Shown one piece after another: positions 24,369 through 33,233 of a stretch of DNA of 64,000 nt. The stretch's first letter is position 1, and each line of letters opens with the position of its first letter. A program made the position numbers and the translations under genes. The notes under the pieces were generated by a model. The model searched no databases and was not told where the DNA came from. It was given only the letters and a program-made list of their open reading frames with translations. This DNA comes from Candidatus Wallbacteria bacterium. Its GTDB lineage: Bacteria; Muiribacteriota; JAQTZZ01. Where the stretch lies: assembly GCA_028687545.1 (NCBI GenBank), contig JAQTZZ010000001.1, forward strand, positions 62,001 to 126,000, written 5' to 3'.

Positions 24369-26009
24369 ATGCGCAATCTCGTGATTCTCACGCTGTGTCT
24401 AGTTATCGCGGCAACAGTATCTGCTAAAGGGATAGTTTCCGCCCAATTTCCAGAATACCTGGGGCAGGGTAGTGATGCGATCGGAGTCATGATCCTGGTC
24501 AAGACCCCGGATGCGCTGAAAGGGCCAACTGAAAATCCCGTCCTCAACAAGCACAACATAGCCAGTGCCACTCAGCCCAAGTTGATCGAGTCACTCAAGG
24601 CCATGTATGCCGAGGAAACCGGGAAAGAACTGGTTTACACCTCATACTGGGTGGCAAATGCAGTTTTCGCTTTAGTCACAAAGAACATGATCGATAAGAT
24701 CGCCGAGATTCCGGAAGTAGAGAGCGTGATGCCGAACATAGTGATGCACTCATTCGGAAATGCGGGACCTGAAGTGGACGACTACACGGTTAGAGCAGAA
24801 GACACATACAATCTTGCCAGAATGAATGTGCAGAAAGTCTGGAACGAACTGTCCATCAACGGGAGTGGAGTCAAGGTAGGAGTTGTCGATTCAGGCTTGA
24901 ACACGAACCTCGGATTCACAGACGGCAAGTTTGTGGAAGGAAAGTGTTTCAAGAGCGGTGAAGTTACGACCAACATCACCGATGTTGTGGGACACGGCAC
25001 ACATGTCTGCGGGACCATCATCGGCGGCAGCGCTAAAGGGACTCTGTACGACATGAGCTGGGGATTCCCCATGCCGGACGGTTCATTCGACGGCAGGATC
25101 GGTGTGGCGCCAGGTGCCAAGCTCTATTTCGCCAAGGTAATGGGAGACGACGGCAAAGGAGATTTCAACGACATTCTGGCAGGCATGCAGTGGCTCTGCG
25201 ATCTGGACGGCAATCCCAATACCAAGGACGGAGTTCGCGTGATCAATGTATCACTTGGTGCTGAAGAGTCAGTGCCTGAAATGCGGCAGTATATCAAGCA
25301 GGTCACAGACGCAGGAGTGATCCTGGTGGTGGCAAACGGCAATTCAGGCAAGAAATGCGGCTCCCCGGCAGACTTTCCGGAGACGATTGCCATCGGTGCC
25401 ACTGACGCCAATGACAAGAAAGCCTCCTTTTCCAGCATCGGCCCTTCTGAATTCGACGGGCAGACCCATATCAGGCCGGATGTCTGCGCTCCAGGCGTAA
25501 AAGTCATTTCCTACTTCAAGGATAAACTGGCGAAACTCGACGGCACTTCGATGGCTTGCCCGAATGCCTGCGGAGTTGTGACACTGATGCTGCAGGCCAA
25601 TCCCAGCCTTGACAGGGAAGGAGTACGCTCGATCCTGAAATCCACCGCTCTTGATCTCGATGTTTCAGGACCGGACAACAACACCGGCTGGGGCAGGATC
25701 GACGCTTACAAGGCAGTCAAGGCGGCACTCGGCAAGCAGAGCCCTCTGACTGCTCAACTTTATGCCCTGAAAAATCTGGACAAAGACTGCAGGCAAAGCA
25801 TGGAACGCTATCACATGGGTGAAATCGAAGATACAGTATACTTAGCCAATGTGCTCTCACGCGAGAATAACCTCAGGCAGCTGGCTGACCTGCTGGTTTC
25901 ACAGCGGATCAGCGTAGACAGCCTGATCAGCTACCTGCAGGAATCAGCCAAGGACGATAAATCAGTTGAAATGCAGCAATTGGTGCGCTCTCTGAAGGAA
26001 CTAAAGTAG
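24369..26009 (+). CDS. Secreted subtilisin-like serine protease
   Basis: The 546-residue S8 peptidase has a signal peptide (residues 1-19, LVILTLCLVIAATVSA) and an inhibitor-I9-like propeptide (about 20-130, ending EIPEVESVMPNI). The catalytic domain carries the triad D174 in VGVVDSGLN, H209 in GHGTHVCG and S394 in GTSMACPNA, with the oxyanion-hole Asn in ANGNSG. A C-terminal helical extension of about 90 residues follows, so no obvious sorting signal is present. AAAGGAG precedes the ATG. It is convergent with the first STAND regulator, separated by a terminator, and is one of several exported hydrolases near STAND genes. Confidence 0.92.
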   Translation: MRNLVILTLCLVIAATVSAKGIVSAQFPEYLGQGSDAIGVMILVKTPDALKGPTENPVLNKHNIASATQPKLIESLKAMYAEETGKELVYTSYWVANAVFALVTKNMIDKIAEIPEVESVMPNIVMHSFGNAGPEVDDYTVRAEDTYNLARMNVQKVWNELSINGSGVKVGVVDSGLNTNLGFTDGKFVEGKCFKSGEVTTNITDVVGHGTHVCGTIIGGSAKGTLYDMSWGFPMPDGSFDGRIGVAPGAKLYFAKVMGDDGKGDFNDILAGMQWLCDLDGNPNTKDGVRVINVSLGAEESVPEMRQYIKQVTDAGVILVVANGNSGKKCGSPADFPETIAIGATDANDKKASFSSIGPSEFDGQTHIRPDVCAPGVKVISYFKDKLAKLDGTSMACPNACGVVTLMLQANPSLDREGVRSILKSTALDLDVSGPDNNTGWGRIDAYKAVKAALGKQSPLTAQLYALKNLDKDCRQSMERYHMGEIEDTVYLANVLSRENNLRQLADLLVSQRISVDSLISYLQESAKDDKSVEMQQLVRSLKELK

Positions 26010-26053
26010 AGGCTGATTTAAATCGGTCTCTACTTTCAGGGATATGATAATAA

Positions 26054-26081
26054 GAGGGTGTCCGGTTAATCGGGCACCCTC
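26054..26081. terminator. Terminator between subtilase and STAND gene
   Basis: GAGGGTGTCC pairs with GGGCACCCTC (one G-T pair) around an eight-base loop, followed by AGCCTTTTA. The right arm touches the stop codon of the convergent STAND gene. Confidence 0.75.
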
Positions 26082-28743
26082 AGCCTTTTAGAATGATACA
26101 GTGGCTGACCTGCTCGTTGAAGCGGTAGTTACCTGATTCCATCGAATTCAGGATGAATCTGTTCGGCCTGCCTCTGTCCAGAAGTTTCCGCAGCCTGGAA
26201 ATATGCGTGCGGAAGACATTCGCATCATTTTCATGATCGAAATCCCTGTTCCAGATCCGCCTGAAAACTGCGGCCATGGAAAGGTCACGCCCGACAGAGG
26301 CAGCGAATTCCATCAGGATTTTCAAAAGCGCTCGTTTCCTTCCAAAATCGATCGGTTCGCCGTCAACGAAGATGCGTCCTGAGGTGAAGTCAAGCAATAT
26401 CTCATACTTGCCGGAATTTTCCAGCAGTTTATCTTTATCCTTCAGTGTGTGAAGCCGCGACCGTGTTCCATTGCGAATCACAGTGACTGCGGATTTTCTC
26501 TCCGCCAGAACCATCTCAAATGCCCCGGTAGTCTTTTCAGCGACTTTGGCTGTACCCGGATCAAGCCGGGCCAGAAGGTCTCTGTAAGATTTGAGAGATT
26601 TTTCGGAGTCACTTTTCCTGCCTGTATGGTGAAAAGCCTTGGACAGATAAAAATGAATATAGCAGGCATTGAGCTGCGAATTTTTTTCAGCGTCAGGAAG
26701 CACTTCATTCAGGATTTCGATCGCTTCGCCGCTGCGGTCTGTGGCGATCAGAAACGGGGCCTGCTGAAGTGCCAGATGAAGGCGGCAGCGCCTGTTGTCC
26801 AGGTCTCTGAGGCTTTCCCTGGCATGTTCAAAGGACCTGGAAGCTTCTTCCAGTCTGTTCAGGAGAAGATAGAGATATCCGATCCTGCCGTGAGCAGCCA
26901 CAATCCAGTCTCTGATATTCAGTGTTTCGGCTATTTTCAAGACCTGCTGCCTGAGCTGGATCGATTCTTCGATTTTCCCTGAAGCGAGGCACAGATCCGA
27001 GTAGGCCCAGGAGGCAGTCATCTGCTGTTGCAGGTTACCCATTTTCTGGCTGATTTCGCGGGATTCACTGACTGCAGTTTCGGCTGCGACATGGTCGTTC
27101 AGGGCAATCAGCAGAATGCTCTTTGTGTAAAGTATGGAAGCCAGTCTGATCTGAAATCCGAGCTTCCGGCAGAGAGTTTCGGCCTGGATGGCGAATTCCA
27201 GGCCGCGTCTCATTTTGGCTGAAACGTAGCAAGAGACTGCCGAGTTCTGGCAGAACACTATTTGCAGCAGATCATGCTTCTTGAGTTCAGGGTCAGAGGC
27301 GAGCTTTTCCATGGCTGCTTCCGCTTTAGCAGTATCGCCAAGCATGGTATGGCAGAAGCAGATGGAGAGTTTGAAGGTGAGAGTCTCCTTGCCAGTCGGA
27401 CAGTCTATCAGAGCTTTGGTGAAATGCTCCATTGCTTCAGCGAATCTCCCCTGCTCCTGACGCAGGCCGCCCAGAAGATAGTAATGGCGCCAGCCCTTGA
27501 TTTCCGGGATGATCCGCTCAGCTTCTTCCAGTTTTCGGGACAGAATCAGCTGGTCCACATAACCGTATTTAACATCGTCGCTCTTCATTTTCCATCTTCC
27601 GAGGGCTTCCCTGTAAAGATGCACCAGGTCCAGGGAGGAATCCTGGTAAAAATCGTTCACTTCCACAAGCTGAATCAAAACCTCTTCAGCTTTGGCCGTG
27701 TCCCCGGCTTCCAGGTAGTGAAAATATGCTTCCCTAAGCAGTTCAGGATCCATGCCGGTATGGGAGACGAAGGCTTTTGCCATCTTCAGATGGAGCTTTT
27801 TCAGATTTTCTGGAGTAAGCTTGCTCCTCACCAGCTGTCGCAGCATGTCCTGCATCCAGATCCTTCCACTCTGATCTGCATCCAGCAGACAGCGTTTTTT
27901 AAGCTTTTCGACCAGTGCGGATGCTCCTGGATCCAGATTTTTCAGCATTGCCTCCGAGAGAGGGATTCTGCATACGCTGAAAGCTTTCAAAAGTGACATT
28001 GATTTGCTGTCCAGGTCATTCCAGAACAGGTTTGAAAAAGGTTCCGTAAAGTGTGCCGTTACTCCGATTTCATCATGTTTCATGGAGTTCAGCGCCATTT
28101 TTCCCGAGATGATCAGACCGAAAAGCAGCTTGACCAGCAGGGGATGTCCACCGGTTTTATTGAGGACAGCATTTTTCAGGTCCTGGCCTACTCCGGAATA
28201 ACTGTGCAGCTGTAAAAGCGTTTCCAGCATTTCGCCTGCATCATGCCGATTCATGTTTTTCAACCTGTGTATGTAAATTCCTGCTGAAGCTATCGGCCCG
28301 AAATCAGGGATGTTGCGGGAAGCCACGATCAACTTTCCCCTCCGCATGTCAGGGGCTGTCTCGGTAATGTTTAATGTTTCAGCGGTTTCGATCTGATGAA
28401 ACTCATCGATCAGCAATGCTGCAGACAGGCTGTCTATAATTTCGACGATGGAGGCCGGGCTGCTTTCTGCAGAGAGTTTTTTACTTCCCAGGGCAGTGTT
28501 CAAACGATTGACCAGCTCGGAATAGAAATCTTTGGCGCTCCATCCTTCCCGGCATTTGAAGAGAATCACCTTTCCGGAGTATTTTTCGTCAGCTTCGAGT
28601 TTCTCGGAAAGTTCCGCGAGAAGCGTTGATTTTCCGATCCCGGGAATGCCGACGATAAATACGCAGCCTGTCCGGGAGATCCGGTCGCAGATCGTGTTAA
28701 GGTCGCCGATCCTATGGCAGCGCTGTGCTGAAACAGTATTCAT
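26080..28743 (-). CDS. STAND NTPase-TPR regulator, C-terminal winged helix
   Basis: The 887-residue protein has the layout of a large signal-integrating ATPase regulator. Residues 25-60 contain the P-loop GIPGIGKST (32-40); Walker B is ALLIDEFHQIE near 110; sensor VASRNIPD follows, and KTGGHPLLVKLL is the GxP motif of MalT/NB-ARC proteins. Residues about 330-760 are TPR-like helical repeats. The last about 95 residues are an OmpR-type winged helix (RIFVDGEPIDFGRKRALLKI, then FRTHISRLRKLL). In SARP/AfsR proteins this domain is N-terminal; here it is C-terminal. Two paralogues are in the window. A longer frame upstream is excluded because a consensus promoter lies six bases before this ATG. Ligand and targets unknown; likely cytoplasmic. 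Confidence 0.82.
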   Translation of the reverse strand: MNTVSAQRCHRIGDLNTICDRISRTGCVFIVGIPGIGKSTLLAELSEKLEADEKYSGKVILFKCREGWSAKDFYSELVNRLNTALGSKKLSAESSPASIVEIIDSLSAALLIDEFHQIETAETLNITETAPDMRRGKLIVASRNIPDFGPIASAGIYIHRLKNMNRHDAGEMLETLLQLHSYSGVGQDLKNAVLNKTGGHPLLVKLLFGLIISGKMALNSMKHDEIGVTAHFTEPFSNLFWNDLDSKSMSLLKAFSVCRIPLSEAMLKNLDPGASALVEKLKKRCLLDADQSGRIWMQDMLRQLVRSKLTPENLKKLHLKMAKAFVSHTGMDPELLREAYFHYLEAGDTAKAEEVLIQLVEVNDFYQDSSLDLVHLYREALGRWKMKSDDVKYGYVDQLILSRKLEEAERIIPEIKGWRHYYLLGGLRQEQGRFAEAMEHFTKALIDCPTGKETLTFKLSICFCHTMLGDTAKAEAAMEKLASDPELKKHDLLQIVFCQNSAVSCYVSAKMRRGLEFAIQAETLCRKLGFQIRLASILYTKSILLIALNDHVAAETAVSESREISQKMGNLQQQMTASWAYSDLCLASGKIEESIQLRQQVLKIAETLNIRDWIVAAHGRIGYLYLLLNRLEEASRSFEHARESLRDLDNRRCRLHLALQQAPFLIATDRSGEAIEILNEVLPDAEKNSQLNACYIHFYLSKAFHHTGRKSDSEKSLKSYRDLLARLDPGTAKVAEKTTGAFEMVLAERKSAVTVIRNGTRSRLHTLKDKDKLLENSGKYEILLDFTSGRIFVDGEPIDFGRKRALLKILMEFAASVGRDLSMAAVFRRIWNRDFDHENDANVFRTHISRLRKLLDRGRPNRFILNSMESGNYRFNEQVSHCIILKG

Positions 28744-28749
28744 ACGGTA

Positions 28750-28873
28750 ATTATATGTGAAACAGAAGCTTATGTAAAGCCAGGCGATCGCTGGCAGAGT
28801 CAATGAATTTAGCTGGAAAGATGTGAGCAGACAGTGATTCATAATTGAAAATTTCGATTTAAAGGGATAGAAT
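28750..28873. promoter_or_regulatory. Divergent leaderless promoters of two STAND genes
   Basis: Minus strand: TTTACA (complement 28773-28778), 17-bp spacer, TATAAT (complement 28750-28755), then six bases to ATG. Plus strand: TTGAAA (28845-28850), 17-bp spacer, TAGAAT (28868-28873), six bases to ATG 28880. Between them, just upstream of the minus -35, is a near-palindrome GCCAGGCGATCGCTGGC (28779-28795) around GCGATCGC, a candidate operator. Confidence 0.65.
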
Positions 28874-28879
28874 CAGCTG

Positions 28880-31513
28880 ATGCGCAGCGATATCCAGAAA
28901 GCTACCAGAAAGGACATCATAGAGCTCCTGGTCGGTAAATTTTCCAGGGCAGGCTGCATAAGCATTATAGGCCTCCCCGGATCCGGTAAAACATGGCTGA
29001 CAGGAGAATTGCGCGCCAGCCTGCAAAAGAACGGATGGAATTCAGTAGTCCTGCGCTGCAGGGATGCCTGGTCTGCAGAGGATTTTTACAGTTCACTTTC
29101 AGACATCCTGCGCCTTTATGCCGGCGACAAGGAAGTTCCCTTTTGCCATGATCCGGATCGGTTTCTCGATTTTCTGACCAAAAGGGGCATCACGCTGATC
29201 ATCGACGATTTTCACCTGGCCGAAAGCAGGAAAACGCTTGATTTGCTGGAAAAAGCTTCCACATCCGCAGAAGGGAAAGTGATCGTCGCTTCCAGAACCA
29301 GACCTAAAACCGCAGCCGGATTTTCAGCGGATATTTTTTCATACCCCCTGCCCGGTCTGACCGAACCGGAAACTTGGGAGATGATTGATTCGATATTTTC
29401 GTTCCAGAACCGTGATCTTCTGGAGGATGAAGCGAAAAGAAAGGTCTACAGCCTGTCAAAGGGGCATCCCTTTTCGGTCAAGGCCATCTGCGCTCTTCTG
29501 CTGTCAGGTGAAATGACTCCTGCCAGGCTGGCAGGGGACCGGAAGATCGATGAAATCATCAGTGATTTTTTCGAGCGTTCGTTCTGGAAATCCCAGAACA
29601 GGGATTTCAGGTGGATCCTGAAACAGCTCTGCGTTTTCCGTATTCCAGTGGACCGAGAAATTCTGGAAGACATTTCAGGGAACTATGGAATGGAAGCGCT
29701 CGCCAGATTGAGGGATTCCTGCCTGGCCGAGTTTGACCCGTACGGCAAAATAACACTGCCCATGCTCCTGAAGAGCTTCATCTCAGGCAAAACAGCAGAA
29801 AACGAGATCAGCGCTTTGCATGAAAAAGCAGCTGATCTGCTGCAGAAGCGGTTCGGCTCAGAGCCGGCTTATCTGAAGGAGATCTGCTATCATTTTCTCT
29901 GCGCAGGGCAAAAGCAGGCAGCCATCGACGCACTGATAAAATACAGGGATGCGGCCCTTTTTTATCCTGCAGCCGATGACCTTGTGCCGATCATCAGGAA
30001 TGTGCTGAAAGCCGGCTACCGCGTTCAGGACTTGAAAATCCTGCTGGTCTCCCAGCTGCTGATGCAGGGAAGGTTTGCTGAAGCCAAAGCGGAACTGGCC
30101 GGGATCAGCGGTTTTTTCAGGCAGTATTATGAAGCCTGCATCGAGGATTCCGACGGGAACAGCGAAAAGGCCCAGGAAATGCTGCTGCACCTTCAGGAGA
30201 AAGCGGATTCAGGCCTGAAAATCCTGCTGGAGTATCGGATAGCGCAAGGTTATCTTTTTCTCGGTAAGTATGAAAAAAGCAGGGAGTATCTGGATCGGAT
30301 GCGCGGATCGCGTGACTTTGACCTGAGTCCGAATGCCCGTGTCGGTTATTTCAAACTCTCGGCCCAGGTTTACAATTGCTCAGGCGACCTTGAAAAAGCG
30401 CTGACAGAGCTGACGCTTGCCGCCGATCTGGCCAGGCAGAGCGGACTGAGAAGCAGGCTGGGATTCATCCTCTATTCAAAAGGATATTACCTGATGATGC
30501 TGAACAGGCTGGAACAGGCCGGACAGGTGGCTCAGGAAGCCTTGAAATTCTGCGAGGAGCAGGACTCCACCAAAAGCCTCGGGTATGTCCATGACCTGCT
30601 TGGCGCACTCTGCAAGCTGGCCGGTGATTTCAGGGAATCCATTGAACACTATCTGATAAGCCAGGGGTTCTTCAGATGCAACAACGATAAAATCAATGAG
30701 GCTTCTTCCCAGGCAGAAACCGGCGGGGTCTATTTAAGGCTTGGGGAAACCGAAGTTGCCGAGAGATATTTAGCGAAAGCCATGGAAACGATCGAAAGGT
30801 TTGAGGATCTTACTCCCAGATGCGTGGCCACCGAATTTTACTGCGAGTATCTGATCATTACAGGCCGATTCCCTGAAGCCCTGAGCCGGCTGCAGTCACT
30901 GGAAAAGCATTTTCAGGGCAGCTGCCCGATAAACTGCACTTACTTCAATTTCCTGATGGGTTCTGTGCTTGAAAAAAGCGGGGAAGCCGGGCTGGCGCGC
31001 GAATATTACAGCCGGTACAGGCTGGATCTGGATAACATGCCTGCCGAAGCCAGGAAATTGAAAGAAGAGGAAGAATCATGGTGGATCGGAAAAATGCGGG
31101 AGCCGGGAAAAATCAGGCTGCTGGTTCGGGAGGAATCATCCTGCATCGGCTCTATGGAAGCGGATGCTGTCAGGAAGAAAGCCGAGAGCTATGAAATCTT
31201 CGCTGATTTCATCAGTCTGTTGCTGCTGGTTGACGGCAGAAAGGTGGATCTGTTCAATAAAAAAATAATCTCAAAACTGCTGCAGGAGCTGGCTTCCAAC
31301 CCAGGCCGGGAATTCGACGCAAAACAACTTTACCCGAAGATCTGGGGCAGGGATTTCGACCCAGTGGCAGATGCCGGCACTTTCCGCTCCAACATCTCGC
31401 GCCTGCGCAGAGCCCTTGATCCGGAGGACCCGCTCCGCTTCGTCCGGAACACAGAGGATTCGACAGGCTGCTGCTTCAACAAATCAGCCGATTACTGCAT
31501 CCTGCTGCCCTGA
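28880..31513 (+). CDS. STAND NTPase-TPR regulator, C-terminal winged helix
   Basis: This 877-residue paralogue of the divergent neighbour has P-loop GLPGSGKTW (residues 31-39), Walker B TLIIDDFHLAE near 110, VASRTRPK, and SKGHPFSVKAI as the GxP motif. The middle about 450 residues are TPR-like repeats. The C-terminal winged helix starts LLLVDGRKVDLFNKKII and includes FRSNISRLRRALD; the tail ends NKSADYCILLP, matching VSHCIILKG of the neighbour. No ribosome site precedes the ATG, but a promoter ends six bases before it. The divergent pair probably arose by duplication. A peptidoglycan amidase gene follows 90 bases downstream with its own regulatory site, so co-transcription is possible. Confidence 0.82.
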   Translation: MRSDIQKATRKDIIELLVGKFSRAGCISIIGLPGSGKTWLTGELRASLQKNGWNSVVLRCRDAWSAEDFYSSLSDILRLYAGDKEVPFCHDPDRFLDFLTKRGITLIIDDFHLAESRKTLDLLEKASTSAEGKVIVASRTRPKTAAGFSADIFSYPLPGLTEPETWEMIDSIFSFQNRDLLEDEAKRKVYSLSKGHPFSVKAICALLLSGEMTPARLAGDRKIDEIISDFFERSFWKSQNRDFRWILKQLCVFRIPVDREILEDISGNYGMEALARLRDSCLAEFDPYGKITLPMLLKSFISGKTAENEISALHEKAADLLQKRFGSEPAYLKEICYHFLCAGQKQAAIDALIKYRDAALFYPAADDLVPIIRNVLKAGYRVQDLKILLVSQLLMQGRFAEAKAELAGISGFFRQYYEACIEDSDGNSEKAQEMLLHLQEKADSGLKILLEYRIAQGYLFLGKYEKSREYLDRMRGSRDFDLSPNARVGYFKLSAQVYNCSGDLEKALTELTLAADLARQSGLRSRLGFILYSKGYYLMMLNRLEQAGQVAQEALKFCEEQDSTKSLGYVHDLLGALCKLAGDFRESIEHYLISQGFFRCNNDKINEASSQAETGGVYLRLGETEVAERYLAKAMETIERFEDLTPRCVATEFYCEYLIITGRFPEALSRLQSLEKHFQGSCPINCTYFNFLMGSVLEKSGEAGLAREYYSRYRLDLDNMPAEARKLKEEEESWWIGKMREPGKIRLLVREESSCIGSMEADAVRKKAESYEIFADFISLLLLVDGRKVDLFNKKIISKLLQELASNPGREFDAKQLYPKIWGRDFDPVADAGTFRSNISRLRRALDPEDPLRFVRNTEDSTGCCFNKSADYCILLP

Positions 31514-31536
31514 TTTCCGTCTTGCTGCAAATTGCC

Positions 31537-31573
31537 GCAAATTGCAACTTCACTCCCGGCCCAACCTGTATAT
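31537..31573 (+). promoter_or_regulatory. GCAAATTGCAACTTCA site before amidase gene
   Basis: GCAAATTGCAACTTCAC (31537-31553) resembles the CAAATTGTAACTTGA sites at 7719, 55189 and 59456; a second GCAAATTGC half occurs ten bases upstream (31527). A weak promoter (TTCACT, 16 bp, TATCAT) overlaps its 3' end. Confidence 0.4.
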
Positions 31574-31603
31574 CATTGACTTATTGGTAAGCATGGGGGG
31601 AAG

Positions 31604-33004
31604 ATGAAAAATCCAGGCTGGAACTTCATAGTAATTATGTGCGTGTTGATGTATCTTTCACTGTTGTCCGCGGACGAGTATGACTACAGACAGGCCGTAT
31701 CTGAGCTGATCGACCAAGGAGGAGCGCCGGCCGAGGACTCCCGCCTCTGGGTTTCTTACATAGAGAAAGCTTCCGGCGTATCTGTCAGCGACACTCTGAG
31801 TATGTTCCGCGAAGCCGCCTCCGAATTTTCCGTTCCTGAAACTCTCCTGGAAGCCATCGGTTATCTGGAGAACAACTGGACCCAGATCGGCCCCACTGTC
31901 GACAGGGGCTGGGGAGTGATGCACCTGGTGGAGAACGGCTATTGCGACACTCTGGGCGAAGCGGCCCGACTCCTGAACCTGGACCGTCAGATGCTGAAGG
32001 ACGACCCCAGGCAGAATATCCGCGGCGCAGCTGCCCTGCTCGCATCCTATGCCAGAGAAAGCTGTGTTGCCCCAAAAAACATCGAAGACTGGTTCGGGGC
32101 TGCCTCCAGATTCTCAGGCCTGGTCAGCCAGGAACTCCGCGATTTTCAGGCTTACAATTACTTCACAATACTCAGGGACGGTGTGCAGGAGTTCAACCTC
32201 TTCAACCAGAAGGTAGAAGTGACGGCGAATCCGGCAGTAAACCTTTCCAGGATCAGGCCAAAGAGCATGGATACTCGCTTAAAATCAGTCGATTATCCGG
32301 ATGCTGAAGCCGCCTTCACCAAATATAATCACGTCGACGGACGCAGTCACGACATTGACACCTGGGTCGTGCATTTCATTTACGAAGGCACTTATGCAGG
32401 TGCCATCTCTTATTTTCAGGATTCAGATGCCAAAGTCAGCGCTCATTTCGTGATCAGGCACACTGACGGCGAAATCTCACAGGTCGTAAAGGCGGCAGAC
32501 ACAGCCTGGCATTGCGGCGCGAAAAACGGGCAATCCAATAATCAGCGCTCCATCGGCATCGAACATGAAGTCACGATCGCACATCCGGAGTGGTGGGACA
32601 GCAAGCCGATGCTGAAGGGATCAGCCAAAATAGCCCGCCATTTCTGCGACAAATACGGTATCAAGATCAAGCATGCCTTTCCCGGCATTGTCGGGCACAA
32701 GGAAATGCCGGGCTGCGACACCGATTGTCCCGGAGACTGCCCCTGGGACACCCTGATGGGACTGATTACTGATGACACACCTGCACCCGCTCCTGACCCA
32801 TCCTCTAAAACAGGAATTGTCGATTCCTCGGACGGTGTAGGCAATGTCAGGAAAGGTCCGGATATCACCTATTCAGTCCTGACCACTCTCAAGAACGGTA
32901 CGGTTGTGAAAGTGACGGGACTGGAAGAGGTGAACTGGTATAAGGTGATCATACCGGACGGCAGAACAGGCTATCTCAACAAAAGTATTCTTACGGTGAA
33001 ATGA
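31604..33004 (+). CDS. Secreted peptidoglycan amidase (Amidase_2) with SH3
   Basis: The 466-residue exported protein cuts the amide bond between N-acetylmuramate and L-Ala. A signal peptide covers residues 1-23. Residues about 60-160 resemble a lysozyme/transglycosylase-like fold (VPETLLEAIGYLENNWTQIG, then GWGVMHL) common before such amidases. The zinc amidase domain spans about 245-390: H257 in WVVHFIYEG, GIEHEVTIAHPEWW, and VGHKEMPGCDTDCPG. A bacterial SH3 domain ends the protein (VRKGPDITYSVLTTLKNG and TGYLNKSILTV). The GGGGGGAAG site precedes the ATG. It may remodel the own wall or attack other cells; the position behind a STAND regulator suggests regulated release, an inference. Confidence 0.88.
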   Translation: MKNPGWNFIVIMCVLMYLSLLSADEYDYRQAVSELIDQGGAPAEDSRLWVSYIEKASGVSVSDTLSMFREAASEFSVPETLLEAIGYLENNWTQIGPTVDRGWGVMHLVENGYCDTLGEAARLLNLDRQMLKDDPRQNIRGAAALLASYARESCVAPKNIEDWFGAASRFSGLVSQELRDFQAYNYFTILRDGVQEFNLFNQKVEVTANPAVNLSRIRPKSMDTRLKSVDYPDAEAAFTKYNHVDGRSHDIDTWVVHFIYEGTYAGAISYFQDSDAKVSAHFVIRHTDGEISQVVKAADTAWHCGAKNGQSNNQRSIGIEHEVTIAHPEWWDSKPMLKGSAKIARHFCDKYGIKIKHAFPGIVGHKEMPGCDTDCPGDCPWDTLMGLITDDTPAPAPDPSSKTGIVDSSDGVGNVRKGPDITYSVLTTLKNGTVVKVTGLEEVNWYKVIIPDGRTGYLNKSILTVK

Positions 33005-33007
33005 GAC

Positions 33008-33187
33008 ATGTCCAAAAACTGCAGAAAATTTTTCAGTCTCTTTCCGATCTGGCAGCTTTATGGCACGCAGCCGCAGCAGCTGAGGAAAACCGAACTGCCT
33101 TTCATTCAGCGATTAAACAAATGGCCGCCAGATGCTGAGCTTGTCCAACCTGATGAAATTTTACATCAGCAGATAAAACAGATATGA
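33008..33187 (+). CDS. Possible small ORF, 59 residues
   Basis: An ATG-started frame of 59 codons lies three bases after the amidase stop in an otherwise gene-free stretch. It would encode MSKNCRKFFSLFPIWQLYG and a Gln-rich basic remainder. The ribosome site is weak (TGAGA). No similarity is recognised; it may be a chance frame or a remnant of a larger gene. Confidence 0.25.
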   Translation: MSKNCRKFFSLFPIWQLYGTQPQQLRKTELPFIQRLNKWPPDAELVQPDEILHQQIKQI

Positions 33188-33233
33188 TTTTTTAAGACAA
33201 CTTAAGTATTCTGAATTCATTCAAAGGGTGCTC

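Noticed and set aside
27262-27996. Open frame of 244 codons on the plus strand inside the first STAND gene
   Set aside because: Antisense to a TPR region with consistent coding signal on the minus strand; no motif, no ribosome site.
26080-28842. Longer N-terminus for the minus-strand STAND protein
   Set aside because: The extra 33 residues would include the promoter, and the consensus -10 lies six bases before the internal ATG; paralogues start at the equivalent place.
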